A DNA stretch of 64,000 nt, taken from contig NC_018581.1 of NCBI RefSeq assembly GCF_000143885.2, forward strand, positions 5,208,001-5,272,000. Reading direction: 5' to 3'. This document shows positions 35,381 through 44,575 of the stretch, in pieces. The position numbers were made by a program, and so were the translations under genes. Position 1 is the first letter of the stretch. Each line of letters starts with the position of its first letter. The DNA comes from Gordonia sp. KTR9 (lineage in GTDB: Bacteria; Actinomycetota; Actinomycetes; Mycobacteriales; Mycobacteriaceae). The notes under the pieces were generated by a model. That model had not been told where the DNA came from, did no database searches, and worked only from the letters and a program-made list of their open reading frames with translations.

Positions 35381-36175
35381 ATGGTCGATTGGGACGGCGA
35401 GCGGTACGCGGACGTGAGCGCATTGCAGCGCATGGTCGCCGAGGAATCGATCGGGGATCTGGAACTCGCCGGAACCGAACGCCTGCTGGACATCGGTTGC
35501 GGCGACGGGTTCATCACGATGCTGCTGGCCGACCGGCTCCCGTCGGGCTCGGTTGTGGGCGTCGACGCCTCGCGCCGGATGATCGAACGCGCGCTGCTTC
35601 GGGTCCCGCCGGATCTGCTGCGCGTCCAGTTCCACGTCGACGATGTGCTGGCACTGCCCTTCGACGACGACTTCGACATCGCGGTGTCGTTCAACGCACT
35701 GCATTGGGTGCACGAGCAAGGCACGGCGCTGCGCGGGATCGCCCGGAGTCTCGTCGACGGCGGCCGGGCGGTACTCCAGTTGGTTTGTGCGACAGAGCGA
35801 CCGAGCATCGAGGAGGTGGCCATGGAGGTCGCTGCGAAGGCGGAATGGCAGCGCTACTTCGACGGTTTCACCGCGCCGTACGTTCACGTGGAACCGGTCC
35901 GATTCGGGGAACTGGCAACCGACGCCGGATTCGTCGTCGATAATCTGTCGGTGAAAGACCTTACCTGGCAGTTCGACTCGGTTGCCGACTTCCGTGCCTG
36001 GTTCGCGGTCGGAGCATCGGACTGGACGAGCCGACTACCGGACAGCGCGGACGACGACTTCGTCGGTGCCGTCATCGATCGGTACGCCGATGTCGTCGGT
36101 GAGCCTGCGCTGTTCCGGTTCAGTCAGTTGCGTGCCTCGCTGACGAAACCCGCTCGCACCGAGGTACTTTCCTGA
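35381..36175 (+). CDS. Class I SAM-dependent methyltransferase
   Basis: A 264-residue methyltransferase related to trans-aconitate 2-methyltransferase. Motif I is LLDIGCGDGFITMLLAD (about residues 36-52), the acidic SAM-ribose ligand is in VVGVDASRRM, and motif IV is FDIAVSFNALHWVHE, whose NALHW(V/I) string is typical of Tam-like enzymes. ATG start. It stands alone between the TauE-like gene and the inverted-repeat region. The substrate is not known. Confidence 0.9.
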   Translation: MVDWDGERYADVSALQRMVAEESIGDLELAGTERLLDIGCGDGFITMLLADRLPSGSVVGVDASRRMIERALLRVPPDLLRVQFHVDDVLALPFDDDFDIAVSFNALHWVHEQGTALRGIARSLVDGGRAVLQLVCATERPSIEEVAMEVAAKAEWQRYFDGFTAPYVHVEPVRFGELATDAGFVVDNLSVKDLTWQFDSVADFRAWFAVGASDWTSRLPDSADDDFVGAVIDRYADVVGEPALFRFSQLRASLTKPARTEVLS

Positions 36176-36278
36176 CCTCTTGTGTCCCGCGGTCAAGGCC
36201 GCTGACACTTCAGTATCTGCGGCCTGGCGGCCGTCGTAGACTCCGGAAAGGACCTTAGTGAGCGTCCGAATTCTCTGC

Positions 36279-36375
36279 TCCCTGAGGTGCGAGCGAAGCG
36301 AGCCACGAAGGGCATCGCAACGTGCCTCACCAGGCCCTTCGAGGCTCGTCGCTATCGCTCCTCGCACCTCAGGGA
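36279..36375. repeat. Inverted pair of the dispersed repeat (large hairpin)
   Basis: The left arm (36279-36313) begins TCCCTGAGGTGCGAG. The right arm (about 36332-36375) ends CTCGCACCTCAGGGA, its exact reverse complement there, and the inner parts match imperfectly through CGAAGGGC / GCCCTTCG. The loop is about 18 bases. The right arm is the same element as unit 4 of the array at 27363 (reversed) and as 56423-56464. The pair sits between a plus-strand methyltransferase and a minus-strand reductase that converge on it, so it could serve as a bidirectional terminator. Confidence 0.85.
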
Positions 36376-36453
36376 CCAGGAGTTATGCGGTTCTTTCGGA
36401 TTAGGGAGCAGGACTTGCAGCACGGATTCGCGCACAGTCGACGGAGGGTCAGG

Positions 36454-37287
36454 TCACTCCGGCACGTAGTTGAACGTGTCCGGGTCGGGACCGATGCGGT
36501 CGTCGCTGTTCAGACGGTCGATCTGGGCGACCTCGGCGTCGGAGAGTTCGAAGTCGAACAGGGCGAAGTTCTCCTCGACCCGTGCGCGGGTGACCGACTT
36601 CGGGAAGACGATGTCACCGCGCTGGATGTGCCACCGCAGGGTGACCTGCGCCGGGGAACGGCCCTTGGCCTGGGCGATCTCGGTGATGACCGGGTCGTCG
36701 GTCACCTTGCCCTGCGCGATCGGCGACCAGGCCTCGGTGGCGATCCCGTGCTCGGAATTGAACGCGCGCAACGGGTTCTGCGACAGGTACGGATGCACCT
36801 CGATCTGGTTCACCGCGGGCACGATGTCGGCCTCGTCGAACAGACGCTGCAGGTGAGCCTGGTGGAAGTTCGACACGCCGATGGCGCGCGCCTTGCCGTC
36901 GGCGTAGGCCTTCTCCAGGGCCTTCCAGGTCTGGACGTAGTCGCCCACCTCGGGCAGTGGCCAGTGGATCAGGAAGAGGTCGATCTGCTCGATGCCCAGG
37001 TCGGCCAGGGTGCCGTCGAGCGCCTTCAGCGCATCGTCGTGGTCGTGGAAGCCGTTGTTCAGCTTGCTGGTGATGAAGATGTCGTCGCGAGGAATCCCGG
37101 AGTCCCGGACCGCTTCGCCGACGCCCTTCTCGTTGCCGTACATCTCAGCGGTGTCGATGTGCCGGTACCCGACCTCGAACGCGGTGAGAGTCGCCTCCCG
37201 CGTGTCTTCCGGCGGAACCTGGAAAACGCCGAAACCCAACTGCGGGATCGTGATTCCGTTGTTGAGAGTGATGGTGGGGACTGTCAT
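36454..37287 (-). CDS. Aldo/keto reductase
   Basis: A 277-residue (alpha/beta)8 NADPH-dependent reductase, close to 2,5-diketo-D-gluconate reductase. The catalytic tetrad is visible: Asp and Tyr in HIDTAEMYGNE, Lys in FITSKLNN, and His in LIHWPLP. The C-terminal IVFPKSVTRARVEENFALFDFELS is the NADPH-binding AKR signature. The start is the ATG of MTVPTITLNNG; the longer frame reaches toward pknK without support. It begins 148 bases downstream of pknK on the same strand, so co-transcription is possible but not required. Confidence 0.95.
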   Translation of the reverse strand: MTVPTITLNNGITIPQLGFGVFQVPPEDTREATLTAFEVGYRHIDTAEMYGNEKGVGEAVRDSGIPRDDIFITSKLNNGFHDHDDALKALDGTLADLGIEQIDLFLIHWPLPEVGDYVQTWKALEKAYADGKARAIGVSNFHQAHLQRLFDEADIVPAVNQIEVHPYLSQNPLRAFNSEHGIATEAWSPIAQGKVTDDPVITEIAQAKGRSPAQVTLRWHIQRGDIVFPKSVTRARVEENFALFDFELSDAEVAQIDRLNSDDRIGPDPDTFNYVPE

Positions 37288-37435
37288 GCGAACTTGTCCT
37301 CTCTGTTGGGGTCTGGCGATACCGGCCGCGGAGCCGTCCTCGGGACGAGCTGATCGGGACACCCGATGTCGAGGCGCCCGGCTGTGGCCGCGTTCAGGTT
37401 CAAGTCGATCCGTCGGTTCCGGTATTCCCGAGACC

Positions 37436-40400
37436 TCATCGTTCAACCGGCCCGCCGCCGATGACCTGATCGAGGAACTCCGGCGGCAGTGAGGCCGGAT
37501 TCGACCGCTCACCTGCGCGGATACCTGTCGCGACCGCTTCGACGAGCCGCCGGAATCCGTCACCACCATCGAGCGGGAATCGCACCAGCCCGGCCGCCCC
37601 GCACTGCTCCAGGACCGACACGGTGAGGTCCTGGGCCTCCTCGGACCGTCCCGCCGCCGCGAGGCACACGGCGAGGAGTCGTTGCGCCCGCAACAGCGCC
37701 CGTCGTCGTCCGGTCCCGGTCAACCTGTCGACCCACCACTGCGCTCGCCGACACGCGGCGTCGGACGCGTCGGGACCATCGTCGGAATCCATCAGCAGCC
37801 GGATCGCGGTCTCGGCGTCGAGCTGCGCGACGACCGCGGCGACGCCCTCGCTCGGCGTATCCCGGTCGGTATCGACGCGGGGCACGATCGGCCGCCGAGT
37901 CGGGAGTTGCCGCGTCACCTGCTCGTTCTCGGCGAGGGCACGGAGTCGTGGGGTGCCGAGCCGGTCGGCGACATCCACGGCTTCGTCGAGATACTTCGCC
38001 GCGGTCTCCCGATCGTTGTGGCACAACGCCACTCTCGCCCCGATGAGGTGGCGGGCCTCGATCATGTCGACGACCCCCTCCGCGGCCCCGATCAGGGTGC
38101 TCTCACCGAGGAGCCGTTCGGCTTCGGCCAATTCGCCACGCTCATACAGGATCTCGGCGAGAAGAGCACAGGCGAGTCGGGCACCCTGGGACAGCACCGG
38201 CGAGCCACGTTCGCGCGACAACCGCAGCCCCACACGGAAACACGCCTCGGCGTGGTCGAGGTCGAGCTGCTCGAGGTAGGCCAGCCCGTCGAGGCTGTAG
38301 CCGTACATCACCGCAAACGGCCCCTTGTTGCGCTGGTGCGCCGGTATCGCGCTCTGCTGCCAGCGGTGAGCGCCCTCGAAGTCGAATCGGAACATGGCAC
38401 TCAGCGTTCCGACGTTGTGCACGGTGGACACCAGGAACGGCGACAGCTCGTCGGTCTGCGTGACGAGCCTCGTGCTCAGCTCGTCGAGCCCGTCGACGCG
38501 GTCGGAGATCGCGCCCACGCAGGCGCGGGCGATCTCTGCCTCCAGACGTATCCCGGCGCCGGCCTCGGCCTGCGGCAACCGCTCGAGCGCGCAATCCACA
38601 CGATCGAGTGCCGTGTCGGCATCCGCCGTGCGATGGAGCAGGAGATTCGCCCATGCCACTTGCAGCTGGAGAATCGGATCGGCCTCGACCGTCACCGGCG
38701 GGAGCTTCTCGATCAGCGCGAGCAGGGCGGTCATCCGGGAATGCTCGATCAGCGACTGACCATCGGTCTCGACCAGTTCCACCGCACGGTCGACGTCCCC
38801 GGCGGCCAGCGCGTGATCGACCGCCTCCGCCAGCATGCGGTGCGCCGCGAACCACTCCGACGCCGTGCGGTGCAAGGACGTGATCACCTGCGGCTCATCA
38901 CGTTCGAGGCGTCGACGGAGGAACTCGGCGAACATCGAGTGGAATCGGAACCACTCGCCCGCCTGGTCCGTCCGGGCCAGGAACAGGTCCTGCATCTCGA
39001 TCTGCTCCAACATCGCCTGCCCGCGCGGCTCACCGGTCAGGGCGGTGGCCAACCCGGCACAGATGCGTTCCGGAAGAGACGCCTTGAGAAGGAACTGCAA
39101 CACCTCGGGTTCCAGTGCGCCGAGGACGTTCTCGGCGAGGAAATCACCGATGGCATGGTGGCGTCCGGAGATGTGACCGATGAGTTCCGAAGGCGCGTCC
39201 GAGGTACGCAGGGACACACACGCCAGCTGCAGCGCGGCGACCCACCCGTCGGTGGAGCTCCACAGCTGGTCCACATCGTCGTTGCCCAGCTCCAGCCCCG
39301 CGACGTCACGCAAGAACCGGCCGGCCTCCGCCGCGTCGAAACACAAACGGGTCATGTCGATCTCGACGATCTCGTCGTGAACTCGGAGACGACCGATCGG
39401 GAGCCCGGCCCGCGTGCGGCTCGTCACGATCATCTGCCAGTGGTGACATCCGTGTTCCAGCAGATAGTCCATCACCCCGATGACCGCGGGATCGCTCACC
39501 CGGTGCCAGTCATCGACGATGAGTGCGAGATTTCGGCGGCGGGAATGGATGTCGTTGATGAGGGAGGTGAGCACGTACTCCTGGGCGCGTTCGCCGTGCT
39601 CCTCGACGACGGCGGCCAGGTCACCGACGAGCTCGGGTTCGGCGCGGCCGAGCGATTCGACGAGGTTCGCGAGGAACCGCACCACGTCGTTGTCGCCGTC
39701 GTCGACCGTCAGCCAGGCCACCGCCACATCAGCGTCCACGAGACGTTCCGCCCACTGCGCCGCGAGCGTCGTCTTGCCGTAACCGGTCGGGGCGTGGATG
39801 AGCATCAGACGCCGGCGTTCCCCGTCTCGGAGCGCGTCCATGAGCCGGGCACGCGAGACCTGGGCGCGCGGCCGCAGTGGCGGCCGGAACTTGGTCGACG
39901 GCGTCGGCGGGCCGGTCGTGATCCGGCGACGCGCCGACTGCGGCGCGGACGGGTAGACCGCCGGACCGGCCGGCAGAGCCATCTCGTCAGGCGGTTCGCC
40001 GAGACGCCGCTGCGCCTCGCGGAGCTCCTCCCCCAGCGCCGCCGCTGAATCAGGACGGTTCCGGGGCTCTCGGGCCATCGCGTGCTCGATGCAGCGCGAC
40101 ACCTCGACCGGGAACCCGGCCGCCGAGAGGTCGGGCACTCCTTCACTCGCCACCCGGAGGAAGTGGGCGACCACCTGCTCGCCGCTGCGACGCTCGAAGG
40201 CGGCGTGCCCGGTCAGCGCGCAGAACAGCGTCGCGCCGAGGCCGTAGAGGTCGGCGGCCACCGAGGGCGGATCACCGGCCAACAGTTCCGGCGCGGCAAA
40301 TGCCGGCGAACCGGTCACCAGATCGGCGTCGGTCTCGAAGCCGCCGGAGATCCGCGCGATCCCGAAGTCGGTGAGCTGTGGTTCCCCGTATTCGGTCAGC

Positions 40401-40867
40401 AGGATGTTGCCGGGCTTGATGTCTCGATGCAGGGTGTCGGCGCGGTGCGCGGTCTCCAGTGCGCCCGCCAGTTTGACGCCGTACCGCAGGACCTCCTGCC
40501 AGGCGAGAGGTCCGCCCTTGCGGATGCGCGCATCCAGCGAGGCGTGCGGGTGATATTGCATCACGATGAACGGAAATCCCTCGGGGGTGGAACCGACTTC
40601 GAGGATGTTCACGATGTTGGGGTGGCCCGACAACCGTCCCATGGCCCGCTGTTCACGAACGAACCTTTCGAGGTTCTCGGCGTCGAGGTGATCGGTCAGG
40701 ACCTTCACCGCGACGTCGCGGTCCAGGGCCGGCTGCCGACAGCGGTACACCGCTCCGTAACCACCTCGGCCGATCTCGACCGGGTCGGTGAAACCTGACG
40801 CCACCAGTTCACCGGCGACGTCGCGGACGGCATCGCGTTGTGTTGTCAGCGGATCGTTCTCGGCCAT
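37436..40867 (-). CDS. pknK: PknK-type Ser/Thr protein kinase with MalT-like ATPase and TPR-like region
   Basis: 1143 residues in three parts. Residues 20-290 are a Ser/Thr kinase: GRGGYGAVYRC glycine loop, AVKV, HRDIKPGNILL near 145, DFGIAR and APELL. Residues 325-620 are a MalT/STAND-type ATPase with Walker A PTGYGKTTLA near 361 and Walker B LIVDDWHR. The remainder is helical repeats rich in Leu, Ala and Arg. This matches M. tuberculosis PknK (1110 residues), a soluble kinase that links growth phase to transcription. I see no C-terminal LuxR helix-turn-helix; the protein ends in GGGPVER. No membrane span. The start follows the MAEND codon with usual spacing. Confidence 0.93.
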   Translation of the reverse strand: MAENDPLTTQRDAVRDVAGELVASGFTDPVEIGRGGYGAVYRCRQPALDRDVAVKVLTDHLDAENLERFVREQRAMGRLSGHPNIVNILEVGSTPEGFPFIVMQYHPHASLDARIRKGGPLAWQEVLRYGVKLAGALETAHRADTLHRDIKPGNILLTEYGEPQLTDFGIARISGGFETDADLVTGSPAFAAPELLAGDPPSVAADLYGLGATLFCALTGHAAFERRSGEQVVAHFLRVASEGVPDLSAAGFPVEVSRCIEHAMAREPRNRPDSAAALGEELREAQRRLGEPPDEMALPAGPAVYPSAPQSARRRITTGPPTPSTKFRPPLRPRAQVSRARLMDALRDGERRRLMLIHAPTGYGKTTLAAQWAERLVDADVAVAWLTVDDGDNDVVRFLANLVESLGRAEPELVGDLAAVVEEHGERAQEYVLTSLINDIHSRRRNLALIVDDWHRVSDPAVIGVMDYLLEHGCHHWQMIVTSRTRAGLPIGRLRVHDEIVEIDMTRLCFDAAEAGRFLRDVAGLELGNDDVDQLWSSTDGWVAALQLACVSLRTSDAPSELIGHISGRHHAIGDFLAENVLGALEPEVLQFLLKASLPERICAGLATALTGEPRGQAMLEQIEMQDLFLARTDQAGEWFRFHSMFAEFLRRRLERDEPQVITSLHRTASEWFAAHRMLAEAVDHALAAGDVDRAVELVETDGQSLIEHSRMTALLALIEKLPPVTVEADPILQLQVAWANLLLHRTADADTALDRVDCALERLPQAEAGAGIRLEAEIARACVGAISDRVDGLDELSTRLVTQTDELSPFLVSTVHNVGTLSAMFRFDFEGAHRWQQSAIPAHQRNKGPFAVMYGYSLDGLAYLEQLDLDHAEACFRVGLRLSRERGSPVLSQGARLACALLAEILYERGELAEAERLLGESTLIGAAEGVVDMIEARHLIGARVALCHNDRETAAKYLDEAVDVADRLGTPRLRALAENEQVTRQLPTRRPIVPRVDTDRDTPSEGVAAVVAQLDAETAIRLLMDSDDGPDASDAACRRAQWWVDRLTGTGRRRALLRAQRLLAVCLAAAGRSEEAQDLTVSVLEQCGAAGLVRFPLDGGDGFRRLVEAVATGIRAGERSNPASLPPEFLDQVIGGGPVER

Positions 40868-41027
40868 GACTTGCCTCGATCGCGTGTCGATCGCCTGGTG
40901 CTCTGTCCAGAATACTCACGCCGGGCCGGGCCCTCTGAGGGTTCGGTACGGGGGAAGATTCATCAAGTTTTTCTGGTGTGATCCCGCCCTCGGGTTTGCA
41001 ACCGCCGACATCTGTGAAAGAGTTGTT

Positions 41028-41057
41028 AGCGCAGCCATCGGTCTTGGTGGTTGCGCT
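41028..41057 (+). promoter_or_regulatory. Hairpin in the cold-shock 5' leader
   Basis: AGCGCA at 41028-41033 pairs with TGCGCT at 41052-41057, with partly matching CCA/TGG inside. It lies 24 bases upstream of the ATG and just before the purine-rich ribosome-binding site (GAAGAAAGAAG). Long structured leaders that respond to temperature are known for bacterial csp genes; that this one does so is inference. The leader from the pknK start is about 214 bases. Confidence 0.4.
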
Positions 41058-41081
41058 CACTGAAGAAAGAAGTACAGCAGT

Positions 41082-41285
41082 ATGGCACAGGGAACCGTCA
41101 AGTGGTTCAACGGCGAAAAGGGCTTCGGCTTCATCGCTCCCGACGATCAGGGCGCAGACGTCTTCGTCCACTACTCCTCCATCACCGGTAGCGGCTTCCG
41201 CAACCTCGAGGAGAACCAGCGCGTCGAATTCGACGTGGAGCAGGGTGCCAAGGGCCCCCAGGCTACCAACGTCAGCGCGCTCTGA
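41082..41285 (+). CDS. cspA: Cold-shock protein, CspA family
   Basis: A 67-residue cold-shock domain protein, a single-stranded nucleic-acid-binding RNA chaperone. Both RNP motifs are present: KGFGFIAPD (RNP1) and DVFVHYSSI (RNP2), with the N-terminal [11 protein letters not shown] and C-terminal [17 protein letters not shown]. The length is exactly that of the family. It is divergent from pknK and followed by a strong terminator, so it is monocistronic. Confidence 0.98.
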   Translation: MAQGTVKWFNGEKGFGFIAPDDQGADVFVHYSSITGSGFRNLEENQRVEFDVEQGAKGPQATNVSAL

Positions 41286-41299
41286 GCTCCTGACTTTCG

Positions 41300-41340
41300 C
41301 GAAACGCCCCTTCGGCCTCTCGGTCGGACGGGGCGTTTCG
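41300..41340 (+). terminator. Hairpin terminator after cspA
   Basis: CGAAACGCCCC (41300-41310) and GGGGCGTTTCG (41330-41340) pair perfectly over 11 bases around a 19-base loop, 15 bases after the stop. It is followed by TCGTTTCC. Confidence 0.85.
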
Positions 41341-41416
41341 TCGTTTCCGGGGCGTCACAGCCATATCTGATAACGTTCGTGGTCAGATACTGGTCTGACG
41401 CGGACGGGAGACGAGT

Positions 41417-42184
41417 GTGCCGCTCGACGAGAACTCACTCCTCTGGCGCTATGTCGGCGACCGCCGGTTCGTCATGTCGATCTGCCGAGCCGTCTCCCTG
41501 CAGATGCTGCACCCGTCGATCGCCTCGGCCACGCACCGGTTCTCGATGGTCGAGAGTCGTGTCTTCGTCCACAAACGACGGACGACTCCCTGCATCATCC
41601 GGTCGGCCTATGAGGACGACTTCGACGCTCTGCGCCGAATCCGCTACAGCCACGACCACTTTCACGGTCGACGACCCGACGGGCGGCGCTATCACGCACT
41701 CAATCCCGCGACCTTCCTCTTCGAGCACGCGACCTACGTCGACGCGCTCTTCACCTGTGTCGACGTGTTCTTCGGGGGGCTCGAGCCCGACGATCGCGAG
41801 CGGTTGTATGCCGAGACCCGCGAGTGGTACGGCCGATACGGCATCTCCGCCCGCGAGCTTCCGGCGACGCTGACCGACTTCGACGAGTATTTCGCCGACG
41901 CGCTGGCGACCGAACTCGATCCCGACCCGGGGCTCGGGTGGTACCGAGCGCAACTGCTGCGGCCCGACTACTGGTACTTCCGCGCACTCCCCTCCCCCGC
42001 CGTGCGCGCCATCCAGCACCCCGCGGCCGCCGAGCATCTCGGCGTGACGCCGTCGCGGTCCGACCGGCGCAGCCTGGCGCTCACCGCATCGATGCTGCGG
42101 GCCGCCGACACGGTCGCCCCCGCCCACAACATCTGGCCGGGTGAGGTGCGCACCAAGGTCCTCGCGGCGCGTCGGCCGTCCTGA
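41417..42184 (+). CDS. DUF2236 / MpaB-type oxygenase-like protein
   Basis: A 255-residue protein of the DUF2236 (ER-bound oxygenase MpaB / rubber-oxygenase Lcp) superfamily. Typical features are the N-terminal ENSLLWRYVGDRRFVMSICRAVSLQMLHPSIASA, the HDHFHG and NPATFLFEHATYVDAL segments with histidines suited to bind haem b, and RPDYWYFRALPSP. No signal peptide. GTG start. It is 72 bases before plsB on the same strand and may be transcribed with the glycerolipid genes. The substrate is unknown. Confidence 0.85.
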   Translation: MPLDENSLLWRYVGDRRFVMSICRAVSLQMLHPSIASATHRFSMVESRVFVHKRRTTPCIIRSAYEDDFDALRRIRYSHDHFHGRRPDGRRYHALNPATFLFEHATYVDALFTCVDVFFGGLEPDDRERLYAETREWYGRYGISARELPATLTDFDEYFADALATELDPDPGLGWYRAQLLRPDYWYFRALPSPAVRAIQHPAAAEHLGVTPSRSDRRSLALTASMLRAADTVAPAHNIWPGEVRTKVLAARRPS

Positions 42185-42256
42185 CGAAAACCCGCCCTCG
42201 CCGATGTAGTCCACGTCACAATGAGGCGTGGTGCGGCCCGAGGAGACGTGAGGGTG

Positions 42257-44575
42257 ATGCAGGTGACCGATCCCGTGGTGGTGCTGACCAAGGCCCGCAC
42301 GTCGTGCGAGATGCGGGCAGTGCGTGAGTGGACATCGGCGAACTACCCGGACGCGACGATCTCCCGATCGGTGGAGCTCGACTTCGACGCGATGGCGCCG
42401 GAAACGCTCCTCGTCCCGGTCCGGGCGGTGTGGCTGCCGGCCGTCCGGCAGGGCGAGCGACGGGTCACCCTGGGCGACGTGCTGGTGCTGTCCAATCCGC
42501 GGCGCCCACTCGGCGCGGTTCAGCCGCTGATCCGCAAACGACGGCCGGACAGTCTTCGCGTCGTCGCCGGTGCACCCGCCACGATCGCGGAACTACGCGC
42601 CCGCTACACCCACCACCAGGCACAGGGTGAGCCGTTCGCCCAATTCGTCCTGTTCCAGGCGTCGATGTCGGCCGAGCGAGCCGAACGTCAGATCGTCGGC
42701 GACCGCTACAAGGTCCCCCGGCTGGTCGCCGAGCAGATCAGCAGCTCATCTCGATTCCGGACGGCTGCGGCCAAACTCGCAGCCGAACTGGGCCGGCCCA
42801 CCGATGCGGTGGTCGCCGAGGCCACTGACAAACTCTCGACCTTCGTCGCCACCCAGAGTCGACTCATGGACGACGTGTTCTCGGCGACCTTCAACCGGTT
42901 GCACGAGCGGGCCTGGAACGTCACGGTCGACGTCGAGAACCTCAACACCCTGCGCACGCTCAACAAGTCCACCGGTCTGATCTTCCTGCCGTCCCACCGG
43001 TCCTACGTCGATCCGCTCGTCCTCGCCAAAGTGTTGCGCACCAACGATTTCCCACCCAATCTGGTGCTGGGCGGCAACAATCTGTCGTTCTGGCCGGTGG
43101 GTCCGGTCGCCCGCCGCGCCGGGATGATCTTCATCCGACGGAAGTTCGGCGCGGACCCGGTCTACAAGTTCGCCATGCGTTCCTACCTCGCCTACATCGT
43201 CGAGAAGCGCTTCAATCTGGAGTGGTACATCGAGGGGGGTCGCAGCCGGACCGGCAAGCTGCGGAAGCCCAAACTCGGCCTGCTCACCTATGTCGTCGAC
43301 GCCGTGGGCCAGCTCGACGAGGCCGACGTCACGATCGTGCCGACGTCGATCGTGTACGACCAGCTCCAGGAGATCGGCGCGATGGCGGCCGAGGATGCCG
43401 GTGGCACGAAGAAACCCGAGGGGGTCGGGTGGCTGTTGCGGTACGCGAAGGCGCAACGCGACTACCTCGGTGAGGCGCGGGTGCGATTCGGCACGCCCAT
43501 CTCGTTGCGAACCGCTCTCGACGAGGCCGGCGAAGGACGCGCGCGCCTCGAGAAGGTCGCGTTTCGGGTGATGGACGAGATCAATTCCGCCACACCGATA
43601 TCGGCCACGTCGCTGGCCGGTTTCGCCCTCCTCGGCGCGCACGACCGGGCGTACACCCTCGCCGAGATCGAGGCGATCCTGGCTCCCCTGCTCGACTACA
43701 TCCGCCGGCGCGAGCTGCCCGGACCGGACCCAGCCCTGTGTCGCGGGGTCGGCCTGACCCAGACCCTGCGTGTCCTCGCCGGCAACGGCGTCGTGAGCTG
43801 TTTCGACGGCGGGTCCGAGCCGGTGTGGTCCATCGTGCCGGACAACCATGCGGTCGCCGCCTACTACCGCAACGGCGCGCTGCACCATTTCGTCGACCGG
43901 GCGATCGTCGAGGTCGCCATGCTCGCCGTGGCCGACGGCGAGGTCCGGGCCGACGACATCCCGCCCGAGGAGACCCCGATCGGATACGACGAGACGGCCG
44001 ACGGTCCGATCGCCGACGAGGGGCTGCTCGCCGCGTCGCAACGCGAGGCCCTTCGGATCCGGGACCTGCTGAAGTTCGAGTTCTTCTTCCCGCCCAAGAC
44101 CGAGTTCCTACACCGCCTCGGCCTCGAGCTCGACCTACTCGCCCCCGGTTGGCGTGCGGTCACCCCGACCCGGGAATGGACCTATGAGGTACTGCACGGG
44201 CACACGGGCGGCCTCCTGGCCCGACGCACCCTGCAGCCGTTCTTCGACGCCCAGCTGGTCTTCGCGGCCAAGCTCGTGGAACTCGGCACGACGTCTCGCG
44301 ACAGAGACGACCTGATCACCGACTGCCTGGGACTCGGTCGTCAGTTGTCGCTACAGGGTGTTGTGCGCAGCAAGGATTCGGTGTCGAAGGACCTCTACGA
44401 CGGCTGCTATCAGCTCGCCGACAACCGCAACCTGATCCACGGCGAGAACGTTGCGGACCTCGCTGCCGCGCGGCAGGCCTGGCTCGACGAGGTCGAGTCG
44501 ATGCGCGGGCGGCTGGCGCGGATCGCGTCGATCGAGGACATCCAACCCGCCGTCTGGTCGGAGGTCACGACGTGA
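42257..44575 (+). CDS. plsB: Glycerol-3-phosphate 1-O-acyltransferase (PlsB family)
   Basis: About 772 residues. The acyltransferase core has the HxxxxD catalytic motif in PSHRSYVDPLV (near residue 247), GMIFIRRKFG, the substrate-binding GGRSRTGKLRKPKLGLL, and the VPTSIVYDQLQEIG block IV. It acylates glycerol-3-phosphate at sn-1, the first step of phospholipid and triacylglycerol synthesis. The ATG at 42257 is chosen from several starts; an AGGG is upstream, and a GTG at 42249 is possible. Its stop overlaps the next gene's start (GTGA). The order plsB - plsC - Tgs-like matches Rv2482c-Rv2483c-Rv2484c of M. tuberculosis. Confidence 0.94.
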   Translation: MQVTDPVVVLTKARTSCEMRAVREWTSANYPDATISRSVELDFDAMAPETLLVPVRAVWLPAVRQGERRVTLGDVLVLSNPRRPLGAVQPLIRKRRPDSLRVVAGAPATIAELRARYTHHQAQGEPFAQFVLFQASMSAERAERQIVGDRYKVPRLVAEQISSSSRFRTAAAKLAAELGRPTDAVVAEATDKLSTFVATQSRLMDDVFSATFNRLHERAWNVTVDVENLNTLRTLNKSTGLIFLPSHRSYVDPLVLAKVLRTNDFPPNLVLGGNNLSFWPVGPVARRAGMIFIRRKFGADPVYKFAMRSYLAYIVEKRFNLEWYIEGGRSRTGKLRKPKLGLLTYVVDAVGQLDEADVTIVPTSIVYDQLQEIGAMAAEDAGGTKKPEGVGWLLRYAKAQRDYLGEARVRFGTPISLRTALDEAGEGRARLEKVAFRVMDEINSATPISATSLAGFALLGAHDRAYTLAEIEAILAPLLDYIRRRELPGPDPALCRGVGLTQTLRVLAGNGVVSCFDGGSEPVWSIVPDNHAVAAYYRNGALHHFVDRAIVEVAMLAVADGEVRADDIPPEETPIGYDETADGPIADEGLLAASQREALRIRDLLKFEFFFPPKTEFLHRLGLELDLLAPGWRAVTPTREWTYEVLHGHTGGLLARRTLQPFFDAQLVFAAKLVELGTTSRDRDDLITDCLGLGRQLSLQGVVRSKDSVSKDLYDGCYQLADNRNLIHGENVADLAAARQAWLDEVESMRGRLARIASIEDIQPAVWSEVTT

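Noticed and set aside
37682..40048. 788-codon open frame opposite pknK
   Set aside because: Antisense shadow of a real multi-domain protein.
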